The translations under genes and the position numbers were made by a program. A stretch of 12,414 bases of DNA from Erysipelotrichaceae bacterium (lineage in GTDB: Bacteria > Bacillota_I > Bacilli_A > Erysipelotrichales > Erysipelotrichaceae). The notes beneath the pieces were generated by a model. The model did not search any database. It was not told the origin of the DNA and saw only the letters and a list, made by a program, of their open reading frames with translations. The DNA lies in the NCBI GenBank assembly GCA_016302195.1, contig JAEDOA010000037.1:1-12414 (forward strand), read 5' to 3'. This document shows positions 6,072 through 12,414 of the stretch, piece after piece; the stretch's first letter is position 1, and each line of letters begins with the position of its first letter.

Positions 6072-6808
6072 TGGAGCCAATTATTGAAATCAGTCATTTG
6101 TCTAAGGCGTTTGGTCATAATGTTGTATTAAAAGATATAAATGCTAAGTTTTACCAAGGTGAAGTTGTTTGCGTTATTGGTTCATCTGGTTCTGGGAAAT
6201 CAACAATGTTGAGATGTTTAAATTTACTAGAAACACCTACTTCAGGTGATATATTATTTAAAAATGAATCTATTATCACTAAAAAAATAGACATTAATAA
6301 ATATCGCAGCAAAGTCGGTATGTGTTTTCAATCGTTTAATCTGTTTAATAATATGACAGTATTACAAAATTGTATGATTGGTCAGCAAAAAGTATTAAAA
6401 CGTCAAAAAGAAGAAGCTAAAAAAATAGCAATTGAGTTTTTGTCAAAGGTAAATATGGCTGCATACATTAACGCTAATGTCACATTACTTTCAGGTGGTC
6501 AAAAACAAAGAGTTGCGATTGCTAGAGCTTTAGCAATGAGTCCTGAGGTATTATTATTCGATGAACCAACAAGTGCATTAGATCCTGAAATGGTAGGAGA
6601 GGTATTAGATGTTATTAAAAATCTAGCCAATGAAAAAATGACTATGATTATTGTTACTCATGAAATGGATTTTGCCCGTCAGCTTGCTGATAGGGTAATG
6701 TTTATGGATCAGGGTGTAATTGCCGAAGAAGGCAGTAGTGAGAAAATATTTAGCTCTCCTGAAAATATTAGAACAAAGGAATTTTTGAAAAGAGTTTTAC
6801 ATCAATAA
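6071..6808 (+). CDS. ABC amino-acid importer ATPase, probable lysine
   Basis: Cytoplasmic ATPase that powers the lysine-type importer. The 245 residues hold the full motif set: Walker A GSSGSGKST (37-45), Q-loop Q87, signature LSGGQKQR (140-147), Walker B LLFDEP with E165 (161-166), the D-loop SALD, and the switch histidine in VTHE (H197). It closely resembles GlnQ/HisP-type polar amino-acid ATPases (PEMVGEVLDV, EEGSSEKIFSSP). AAGGGGGA (6058-6065) precedes the start, and the start overlaps the permease stop by one base. It is the last gene of the riboswitch-controlled operon and is followed at once by a terminator. Confidence 0.96.
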   Translation: MEPIIEISHLSKAFGHNVVLKDINAKFYQGEVVCVIGSSGSGKSTMLRCLNLLETPTSGDILFKNESIITKKIDINKYRSKVGMCFQSFNLFNNMTVLQNCMIGQQKVLKRQKEEAKKIAIEFLSKVNMAAYINANVTLLSGGQKQRVAIARALAMSPEVLLFDEPTSALDPEMVGEVLDVIKNLANEKMTMIIVTHEMDFARQLADRVMFMDQGVIAEEGSSEKIFSSPENIRTKEFLKRVLHQ

Positions 6809-6836
6809 AGGCAAAGAGTATTGCCTTTATTTTTTT
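6805..6836 (+). terminator. Intrinsic terminator of the ABC importer operon
   Basis: ATAAAGGCAA (6805-6814) pairs with TTGCCTTTAT (6821-6830) in a 10-bp stem with a 6-base loop, followed by T7 (6830-6836). The stem contains the importer stop codon on one arm and the stop codon of the minus-strand Lit-like gene on the other. On the minus strand the downstream T run is poor, so use in that direction is doubtful. Confidence 0.88.
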
Positions 6837-7486
6837 GTTTTGTAATTATCTTTATATTCTTTATAGATAAAAAATAGACAACATAAAAACATTATTGATG
6901 CAATAACAATGGCACAATTAATGAAAAACTGTTCTGGAAGAATATTGATTATTTGATCATATCGAGGATCAAATATCCAGTTGTCTTTATTTGGGAAAAA
7001 CAATTGATGAAATTTTACAAACATGGCATCAAAATCAGAAATTGCCAAAAGGGTAATAAAGGAAAATACTAAAATAATTATAATTGAGCTATAATAGCTG
7101 AAATTATGTTTTAAATATGTTAATTGAATCTTTCCCTTGTTCTTTAAAATAATTGTAACAGTAATAATTGATAGAGATAGAATTGATAAAGCAATATCTA
7201 AAATGAATAGAGTACGACAATCAGTGAAGTGGTTCATTCCTTCTATAGTATATTTCAAATCTCCACAACTGAAAATATTTGTTAAGCCCAAGCAGTAGTT
7301 CATCATTTCGTCGTATGCTGTTTTAATTTGAGAAAAACTATAACCGGTAATTTCGACTAAGTTTAAAAGTTTGACGTTTAAATAATAAAATGGTCTAAAT
7401 AGAATAACTACAGCAATAGATGCTGAAATAATTGCGATTATAATTGTTAGAATTAAAAAATAAGAAAAATACTTATTCAATTTCAT
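6827..7486 (-). CDS. DUF1461/TIGR01906 membrane protein, Lit-like lipoprotein transacylase
   Basis: Probably a member of the family that includes Lit, the lipoprotein intramolecular transacylase. Lit moves an acyl chain from the lipid to the N-terminal cysteine, giving lyso-form lipoproteins. The 219-residue protein has about four membrane segments (10-30, 92-114, 132-150, 188-208). The family-like landmarks are RPFYYLN (31-37), the YDEMMNYCLGL region (58-68), GMNHFTDCRTLF (83-94, H86) and DFDAMFVKFHQLFFPN (151-166, H160), then W170, DPRYDQII and LPEQFF (184-188). I recognise these from memory; catalytic identity is inferred. The ATG is preceded by AGGGAG (7500-7495). The gene is divergent from pnp and convergent with the ABC operon, with its stop codon inside that operon's terminator stem. 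Two lipoproteins in this window (4382, 10525) would be candidate substrates. Confidence 0.8.
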   Translation of the reverse strand: MKLNKYFSYFLILTIIIAIISASIAVVILFRPFYYLNVKLLNLVEITGYSFSQIKTAYDEMMNYCLGLTNIFSCGDLKYTIEGMNHFTDCRTLFILDIALSILSLSIITVTIILKNKGKIQLTYLKHNFSYYSSIIIILVFSFITLLAISDFDAMFVKFHQLFFPNKDNWIFDPRYDQIINILPEQFFINCAIVIASIMFLCCLFFIYKEYKDNYKTKK

Positions 7487-7509
7487 AAACTCTTCTCCCT
7501 TATTTAATA

Positions 7510-7518
7510 ATTATAACA
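7510..7518 (-). promoter_or_regulatory. Extended -10 promoter of the Lit-like gene
   Basis: Read on the minus strand, TGTTATAAT is a perfect extended -10 (TGn plus TATAAT). The -35 at 17-base spacing (CATAAT) is weak, as extended -10 promoters allow. The leader before the ATG at 7486 would be short, about 15-20 bases. Confidence 0.7.
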
Positions 7519-7525
7519 CTTGTTA

Positions 7526-7554
7526 TTAACTAATTATGATTTTTGTGGTATGAT
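7526..7554 (+). promoter_or_regulatory. Promoter of pnp
   Basis: TTAACT (7526-7531), a 17-base spacer, then TATGAT (7549-7554), with an extended TG at 7546-7547. It is back to back with the minus-strand promoter, about 10 bases away. The leader to the pnp ATG is about 25 bases, too short for a long autoregulatory hairpin. Confidence 0.7.
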
Positions 7555-7587
7555 AAAAAGGTTAAAAAGTATAAGAGAGGAAAAAAG

Positions 7588-9798
7588 ATGGCTAAAGAAG
7601 TATTTAGTATGAATTTTGATGGTAAAAATATTACCGTTGAAACAGGGGAATTAGCCAAACAAGCACGTGGTGCTGTATTAGTAAGATATGAAGACACTGT
7701 AGTATTATCAACAGCATGTGCTTCAAATGTAGCGAAAGATACAGATTTCTTTCCGTTAACTGTTAGTTTCGAAGAGAAATTGTATTCAGTTGGAAAAATT
7801 CCCGGAGGTTTTTTAAGAAGAGAGGGTCGACCAAGTGAACATGCGACTTTAACTGCGCGTTTAATTGACCGTCCTATTAGACCATTATTTGCTGATGGTT
7901 TTAGAAATGAAGTTCAAGTTGTCAACACTGCATTGAGTGTTGATCAGAATTATCCCGCAGAGATGGCAGCTATGTTAGGAGCTTCACTTGCTTTATCGAT
8001 TTCAGATATTCCATTTGAAGGGCCAATTGCTGGTGTTGAAGTTGGATGTATTGATGGAGAATTTGTGATTAATCCTAATGTTGAACAAAAGGAGAAGAGC
8101 ACTTTAAGCTTGACTATGGCAGGTAAAAAAGATGCTATTATGATGGTTGAAGCCGGATCAAAAGAAGTTAGCGAAGAGTTGATGGTTGAGGCTCTAGCTT
8201 ATGGTCAAACATGGATTAAGAAATTGTGCGAGTTTGAAGAGGAAATCATTGCTAAAGTTGGCAAGGAAAAGATGGAAGTTGTCTTATATGAAGTTCCACA
8301 ATCATTGAAGCAGGATATTTATTCTTATGTATTTGATCGTTTAAAAGCAGCTGTATCAATTAAGGATAAATTGGAATGCAATAACACAATTGATGCCTTA
8401 ACTGCTGAGACAATTGATTTCTTTGCTCAAAAAGAATATGAAAATGAAGCTGAAAAGAACAAAACATTGAAAATGGTCAATGAAGTTTGTACACAGATTG
8501 TAGCTGATGAAGTTAGAAGATTAATCGTAGAAGATAAAATTAGACCTGATGGACGTGCGGTTGATGAAATAAGACCATTAGACGCTCAAATTGATATTTT
8601 GCCAAGAGTTCATGGTTCAGGTTTATTCACTAGAGGACAAACTCAGGTTTTATCAGCAACAACTTTAGGTGCTTTAGGAGATAATCAAATTATTGATGAT
8701 TTAACAGAAGTTGAAGAAAAACGCTTCATGCATCATTATAATTTCCCACCTTATTCTGTCGGTGAAGTCGGTAGAATGGGTACTCCAGGTAGAAGAGAAA
8801 TTGGTCATGGAGCACTAGGGGAAAGAGCATTAAAACAGGTATTACCTTCAGAAGAAGAATTCCCATATGCAATTAGAACAGTTGCTGAAGTATTAGAATC
8901 TAATGGTTCTTCATCTCAAGCATCTATTTGCGCAGGAACATTATCATTAATGGCTGCAGGCGTTCCAATTAAAGCTCCAGTTGCAGGTATTGCAATGGGA
9001 CTTATCGAAAATGGCGGAAACTATACAATATTAACAGATATTCAAGGTATGGAAGACCACTTTGGTGATATGGACTTCAAGGTTGCTGGTACAAGAGAAG
9101 GTATTACCGCATTACAAATGGATATTAAAGTTCAAGGACTAGATAAAAAAGTATTGGCTGAAGCAATGCAGCAAGCTAAGAAAGCGAGAATGCAGATTCT
9201 TGATGTTATGGAAAAAGCAATTGCACAACCTAGAAAAGAAGTATCTCAGTATGCTCCAAAGATTGCTATGATGCAAATACCACCTGAAAAGATTAGAGAT
9301 GTTATTGGTACTGGTGGAAAGAATATCAATCAGATTATTGAAGCAAGTAACCAAACAAAGATTGATATCTCTGATGAAGGAAAGGTTGTTATCTATCATG
9401 TTGATCAAGCAAGTATTGATATTGCTAGAAGTATGATTGAAGCAATTGTTAGAGAAGCTAAAGTTGGAGAAGTATATGAAAATGTTAAGGTAGTCAGAGT
9501 AGAATCATTTGGTATTTTCGTTGAATTATTCGCAAATACTGATGCAATGGTTCATGTATCTGATTTACGCTGGGAAAAAGTTGCTAAACCATCTTCTTTA
9601 TATAAAGTTGGAGATATTGTAGAAAAGGTAATAGTAAAGGAAATCGATGAAAAGGGAAGAATAAATGCCTCAATCAAAGATTTATTAGAAAAACCAAAAG
9701 ACTATCAGGAACCAATTAGAGATTATTCTAATAATAAAATATTTACTGGTGGAAAGAGCAGTTTTAAACGCCGTAACAATAAAAAGGAAACTGTTTAG
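7588..9798 (+). CDS. pnp: Polyribonucleotide nucleotidyltransferase (PNPase)
   Basis: Degrades RNA 3' to 5' by phosphorolysis and can add tails in reverse; works as a trimer in the cytoplasm. At 736 residues it is full length. The order is: first RNase PH domain (about 10-145, with GGFLRREGRPSEHATLTARL-type conservation), helical linker, second RNase PH domain (about 317-545), KH domain (about 558-615, GxxG loop GTGG at 574-577) and S1 domain (about 625-695). Catalytic residues matching the E. coli set are present as D490, D496 and K498 in the GMEDHFGDMDFKVAG block. A short basic tail rich in Asn, Lys and Arg ends the protein. ATG 7588 is preceded by GAGAGG (7575-7580) and begins with the usual MAKEVFSM; the longer frame from 7543 runs into the promoter. 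It stands alone, with its own promoter and terminator. Confidence 0.98.
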   Translation: MAKEVFSMNFDGKNITVETGELAKQARGAVLVRYEDTVVLSTACASNVAKDTDFFPLTVSFEEKLYSVGKIPGGFLRREGRPSEHATLTARLIDRPIRPLFADGFRNEVQVVNTALSVDQNYPAEMAAMLGASLALSISDIPFEGPIAGVEVGCIDGEFVINPNVEQKEKSTLSLTMAGKKDAIMMVEAGSKEVSEELMVEALAYGQTWIKKLCEFEEEIIAKVGKEKMEVVLYEVPQSLKQDIYSYVFDRLKAAVSIKDKLECNNTIDALTAETIDFFAQKEYENEAEKNKTLKMVNEVCTQIVADEVRRLIVEDKIRPDGRAVDEIRPLDAQIDILPRVHGSGLFTRGQTQVLSATTLGALGDNQIIDDLTEVEEKRFMHHYNFPPYSVGEVGRMGTPGRREIGHGALGERALKQVLPSEEEFPYAIRTVAEVLESNGSSSQASICAGTLSLMAAGVPIKAPVAGIAMGLIENGGNYTILTDIQGMEDHFGDMDFKVAGTREGITALQMDIKVQGLDKKVLAEAMQQAKKARMQILDVMEKAIAQPRKEVSQYAPKIAMMQIPPEKIRDVIGTGGKNINQIIEASNQTKIDISDEGKVVIYHVDQASIDIARSMIEAIVREAKVGEVYENVKVVRVESFGIFVELFANTDAMVHVSDLRWEKVAKPSSLYKVGDIVEKVIVKEIDEKGRINASIKDLLEKPKDYQEPIRDYSNNKIFTGGKSSFKRRNNKKETV

Positions 9799-9808
9799 TA
9801 AAATGTAT

Positions 9809-9841
9809 AAGAGTAGGTCCCTTTAAGGGCTACTCTTTTTT
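9809..9841 (+). terminator. Intrinsic terminator of pnp
   Basis: AAGAGTAG (9809-9816) pairs with CTACTCTT (9830-9837), with an inner CCC/GGG helix across a 2-base bulge and a 5-base loop. A T6 run (9836-9841) follows. Confidence 0.88.
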
Positions 9842-9855
9842 CTTGTTAATTATTG

Positions 9856-9864
9856 TGCTAAAAT
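9856..9864 (+). promoter_or_regulatory. Extended -10 promoter of the trmB operon
   Basis: TGCTAAAAT matches the extended -10 pattern with one mismatch. The expected -35 falls in the T run of the pnp terminator. The leader to the trmB ATG would be only about 10 bases. Confidence 0.55.
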
Positions 9865-9881
9865 AAATATGGTGATAGAAG

Positions 9882-10532
9882 ATGAGAATGCGTAAAAAGC
9901 CTTGGGCTAACGATATGATAGAATCCAGAAAGGATTGTGTAATTGATAATCCTTCAAGTTTTAAAGGCAACTGGAATCAGCTTTATTCAGGAAAGCTTGT
10001 TGTTGAAATTGGTAGTGGAAAAGGAGACTATTGGAATAAAATGGCTCATCAACATTTAGATGAGTTATGGGTAGCGGTAGAAAAATCTAGAGATGCAGCA
10101 GCTATTGCTCTAAAAAAGTCGATGGATGATACAACTGCCAATATGAAAATGATTATTGATGATGCAAGCCAGATTACCAACTGGTTTGATGAAAAGGAAA
10201 TTGACCGTATTCATCTAAACTTTTCTGATCCATGGCCTAAGAAATCCCATCATAAAAGAAGGCTCACTGCCGATAGTTTCTTGTTATCATATAAATCGTT
10301 GCTTAAAGATGAAGGAAGCATCGTAATGAAAACTGATAATAAAGACTTATTTGAGTATTCATTGGTTAAATTTACTAATAACGGTTTTTTGATTGAAGAA
10401 GCAAGCGTTGATTTTAGAAGAAATCAGCATGATGAAGATGCCATAACAGAATATGAAAACAATTTTATGAATTTGGGTCAACCTATTTATCGGGCAGTTT
10501 TTAAGAAAAATCTAAAGGAGAAAAATGATTAA
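9882..10532 (+). CDS. trmB: tRNA (guanine-N7-)-methyltransferase
   Basis: Methylates N7 of G46 in the variable loop of tRNAs, using S-adenosylmethionine. The 216 residues fit the family. The start MRMRKKPWA is the usual TrmB N-terminus. The SAM site is VEIGSGKG (41-48) with acidic E67 after the next strand. The signature FSDPWPKKSHHKRRL (114-128) carries the catalytic aspartate D116 and basic tRNA contacts. MKTDN (149-153) and TEYENNF near the end also match. ATG 9882 is chosen because GGTGAT (9871-9876) is 5 bases upstream and the family usually starts with MR-MR/LR; an in-frame ATG at 9888 is the alternative. The next gene overlaps the end by 8 bases, so the three genes 9882-11950 look like one operon. 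Confidence 0.96.
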   Translation: MRMRKKPWANDMIESRKDCVIDNPSSFKGNWNQLYSGKLVVEIGSGKGDYWNKMAHQHLDELWVAVEKSRDAAAIALKKSMDDTTANMKMIIDDASQITNWFDEKEIDRIHLNFSDPWPKKSHHKRRLTADSFLLSYKSLLKDEGSIVMKTDNKDLFEYSLVKFTNNGFLIEEASVDFRRNQHDEDAITEYENNFMNLGQPIYRAVFKKNLKEKND

Positions 10533-11313
10533 AAAATTATTTATCATAGTATTATCGCTAGTAGTTCTATCTGGCTGTGGCTCCTCAAGCAGCATGTATA
10601 GTGAAATTGAGGCAGCTGCTAATCGAGCTATTAGAGTTGATTTATCAAAAATTGGCGATAATAATTGTGTTAAGAAGTATTATTCCTATTATTTGAATTT
10701 AAATGTTGGAAGAGTCGAAAGCGATGACTTATCTAATATCTTTTCCATTGATGGTAATAGTGCCTCTTTGTCTTTAGATGTTACTAGTATTGTTAATGAC
10801 TCAATATTAACTGATACTAATGAGTTTAATATTAGAGATATTGGTTCGTTGGAAGATCCGATATATTCAAAGCTTTCACTGTTTACCAATCGTAATGGGG
10901 ATATTATTCCATACAAATTGTCAGTTGCTGATTGCGAAGATAAAAATTATTTTATAATGATTCAAACTAGTCAATTTGTCTTTGTGGGCATAAGTGATAG
11001 GGCTAGTTGCTCAAATACCATATATGAAATGCTAGTCATGTTAAGAACAGCACTGGTTGAGACAACCCAAGTAATATTGGATTTTTCTAGCGATAGTATT
11101 ATTTCAAGTAATATAAATGTCATTACTATTTTTGAAGAAATAGTTCCTGAATCCGGTTATCTAATCGATTATGTAAATGACTGGAAAGATGATACTACAT
11201 TTATTAAAATAGATAATATGCTGCAGGATAACGAAAACCAGCAACAGAATGATGACCAGCAATATGGTGATAATCAAGGGGGAGATATAGATGAGTATAT
11301 TCAAGAAAATTAG
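10525..11313 (+). CDS. Lipoprotein of unknown function
   Basis: A 262-residue protein I do not recognise. The signal peptide is typical for lipoproteins: MIKK, a hydrophobic core, then LSGC with C18 as the lipid-modified residue. A Ser-rich linker follows, then a mixed alpha/beta body with no motif I can name. The last ~27 residues (236-262) are very rich in Gln, Asn, Asp and Gly. The start overlaps the end of trmB by 8 bases, with AAAGGAG (10514-10520) inside trmB and a rather short 4-base spacing. The end overlaps the next gene by 23 bases. Both overlaps suggest translational coupling. It would sit on the outer face of the membrane and could be a substrate of the Lit-like enzyme at 6827. 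Confidence 0.8.
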   Translation: MIKKLFIIVLSLVVLSGCGSSSSMYSEIEAAANRAIRVDLSKIGDNNCVKKYYSYYLNLNVGRVESDDLSNIFSIDGNSASLSLDVTSIVNDSILTDTNEFNIRDIGSLEDPIYSKLSLFTNRNGDIIPYKLSVADCEDKNYFIMIQTSQFVFVGISDRASCSNTIYEMLVMLRTALVETTQVILDFSSDSIISSNINVITIFEEIVPESGYLIDYVNDWKDDTTFIKIDNMLQDNENQQQNDDQQYGDNQGGDIDEYIQEN

Positions 11314-11950
11314 TCAATTGTTTTTTGAAGAGGTAGATGAAGAAACAGTTTATGATGAAAAAACTAATAAAATAACTAGCAAAACGGTAAAAGTTGTCGA
11401 AAAAGAACCTCAGAAATCAGAGGTTAAAGCTGTTAAAAAACAACAACCACTTGAGCAAGTTAAACCAAAACAGGAAACAATTGTTGAAAAAAATAGCGAA
11501 CCAACCTTTTTGAATATTTCTAGCAATAAAACTAGCAATACAGAGGTAAAACCAGCGCCAGTAAAAAAAGAAAAAACTGAATATATTCCAGTAGAAGTTA
11601 TTTCACCTATTTATGGAAATGATAAGGAACTTTACAACACCAAAACAAACAATTATGTTTACGAAAGTTCAACTACAACAACTAAAAGCGTTTTGAATAC
11701 AGTTTTCTCTCCTATTAATGGTGATTGTGCTACAAGTGTAAAGGAAACTGCTGTTGAAGTTGATGAAAGAATCGCAAATATGACCATTGATGATTTTTTA
11801 ACAGAAATTGATGAAAATCAGGTTAAAAGAATTGAACCACCTCATTCAAAAGTTGAAATAACAGCCGAAGAAAAGTCAGAAAAAGAAATTAAAGAAGAAC
11901 CATTAACTATTGAAAATCTATCATTATTTGATGATTTTAAAGAGTCTTAG
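11291..11950 (+). CDS. Charged, low-complexity protein with repeated SPI-G motifs, unknown function
   Basis: A 219-residue protein with no recognised domain. It starts with a short amphipathic stretch (MSIFKKISQLFF, 1-12) followed by acidic EEVDEE. That resembles the membrane-targeting N-termini of proteins such as SepF, but there is no SepF core. Residues 20-100 and 178-205 are rich in Lys, Glu, Val and Pro and probably disordered. Two similar short motifs stand out: ISPIYGND (104-111) and FSPINGD (139-145). A more conserved-looking segment DERIANMTIDDFLTEID (158-174) and the C-terminal LSLFDDF (210-216) look like binding peptides. No membrane helix or signal peptide. The ribosome site AAGGGGGAG (about 11278-11284) lies inside the previous gene. 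A scaffold or adaptor role is inference only. Confidence 0.75.
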   Translation: MSIFKKISQLFFEEVDEETVYDEKTNKITSKTVKVVEKEPQKSEVKAVKKQQPLEQVKPKQETIVEKNSEPTFLNISSNKTSNTEVKPAPVKKEKTEYIPVEVISPIYGNDKELYNTKTNNYVYESSTTTTKSVLNTVFSPINGDCATSVKETAVEVDERIANMTIDDFLTEIDENQVKRIEPPHSKVEITAEEKSEKEIKEEPLTIENLSLFDDFKES

Positions 11951-11965
11951 TGATTCTTCTTTTTT
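11940..11965 (+). terminator. Intrinsic terminator of the trmB operon, formed over the convergent stop codons
   Basis: AAGAGTC (11940-11946) pairs with GATTCTT (11952-11958) with one G-T pair and a 5-base loop. T6 (11960-11965) follows. The loop contains most of the two overlapping stop codons (TAA on minus, 11949-11947; TAG on plus, 11948-11950). The stem is short, so strength is uncertain, and the minus-strand T run is poor. Confidence 0.6.
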
Positions 11966-12414
11966 AGTTGTGCTATGATTGTTTCTTTATTATTCTCTAT
12001 TCTATTTTCAATGACATCAAGTAATATTTTATTTAGCTGATAATTGATATCTTCTTTACAATATCCCAAATCAATCAAATCATTTCCTTTGATGGCTAAA
12101 GAAGAAAGGCTATAACAACTGTTATTAATCATAATCTCATTTAAGTTTTTAATAAATGTGTCAAAATAATCTTCATCTACAAGCTCAAGTTGTTTTTGAT
12201 AATACATTAAGTCAGATAGGTTTTCTTTTCCATATTCATTTAAGTGCTTTTTTATTGATATTTCGTCATTTTGGATAAATAAATGGGTATTTTTAATTAG
12301 AAAACATACTTTTTCCCTAATCTTTTTAGGATAATGGTAGTCTTGAAGGATGTCTGAATAATCATTAAACAATTCATAAAACAGTGCTAAACGAACTGCA
12401 AAATTTTGGTTGGT
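11947..12414 (-). CDS. cca: CCA tRNA nucleotidyltransferase, C-terminal part (5' end outside window)
   Basis: The frame is open from the right edge to the TAA at 11949-11947, giving the last 155 residues. The TTG at 12372 is not the start: the frame stays open beyond it (NFAVRLALFYEL...), so the gene continues outside the window. The C-terminal block SSLAIKGNDLIDLGYCKEDINYQLNK.. and LLDVIENRIENNKE matches the tail of class II CCA-adding enzymes, where a LAI-GNDLI..G motif precedes a helix ending in LL..V. NFAVRLALFYEL fits the helical body after the nucleotidyltransferase head. These enzymes build or repair the 3' CCA of tRNA. The catalytic head is outside the window, so activity cannot be checked. 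The stop overlaps the stop of the opposing gene by 4 bases. Confidence 0.8.
   Translation of the reverse strand, partial: TNQNFAVRLALFYELFNDYSDILQDYHYPKKIREKVCFLIKNTHLFIQNDEISIKKHLNEYGKENLSDLMYYQKQLELVDEDYFDTFIKNLNEIMINNSCYSLSSLAIKGNDLIDLGYCKEDINYQLNKILLDVIENRIENNKETIIAQLKKKNH

Noticed and set aside
9139..9408. Minus-strand 89-codon frame inside pnp
   Set aside because: Antisense to the highly conserved second PH and KH region of PNPase; no independent support.
10689..10916. Minus-strand 75-codon frame inside the lipoprotein gene
   Set aside because: No ribosome site or motif, and the plus-strand gene has a signal peptide and operon context.
11291..11950. SepF cell-division protein
   Set aside because: The N-terminal amphipathic start and acidic stretch are similar, but the conserved SepF core domain is absent.
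12372..12414. Treating TTG 12372 as the start of the minus-strand gene
   Set aside because: The frame stays open to the window edge with family-like sequence (RLALFYEL), so the gene is cut by the window rather than starting here.

Overview
The window comes from an AT-rich, Gram-positive (Bacillota) chromosome that uses the standard genetic code: TGA is a real stop and Trp is encoded by TGG. Strong AGGAGG-type ribosome binding sites, lipobox signal peptides, stem-plus-T-run terminators, a lysine riboswitch and a DUF1461/Lit-type membrane protein all fit a low-GC Firmicute. An Erysipelotrichia-like lineage is my best guess, but no marker here proves it. I see no mobile elements, CRISPR arrays, tRNAs or rRNAs.

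Layout, left to right. Positions 1-123 hold the last codons of an upstream gene and its terminator. Positions 196-2805 are a two-gene operon: a zinc-ribbon, three-TM membrane protein with a large extracytoplasmic region, then a type I L-asparaginase (start at 1758), closed by a terminator. Positions 2819-4098 carry a second zinc-ribbon membrane protein, a clear paralogue of the first, with its own extended -10 promoter and a GTG start. Positions 4104-4361 are a lysine riboswitch leader with antiterminator and terminator. It controls an ABC amino-acid importer (lipoprotein, permease, ATPase; 4382-6808), which ends in a terminator. A DUF1461/Lit-like membrane protein lies on the minus strand (6827-7486), divergent from pnp (polynucleotide phosphorylase, 7588-9798, own terminator). 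Then comes trmB, followed by two overlapping genes of unknown function: a lipoprotein and a charged, low-complexity soluble protein (9882-11950). They end against the 3' part of a minus-strand gene, probably the CCA-adding enzyme, which runs off the right edge.

How the genes fit together: the riboswitch strongly implies that the importer carries lysine (possibly also other basic amino acids) and is switched off when lysine is plentiful. Asparaginase is another amino-acid-use gene nearby. The Lit-like enzyme would remodel the N-termini of lipoproteins, and two of those are encoded in this window. pnp, trmB and cca are RNA-metabolism housekeeping genes.

The least explained parts are (a) the two zinc-ribbon paralogues around the asparaginase, each with two tandem copies of a ~90-residue module plus a beta-rich C-terminal domain, and (b) the trmB-linked lipoprotein/charged-protein pair, which is translationally coupled and contains a repeated [IF]SPI[YN]G peptide motif.
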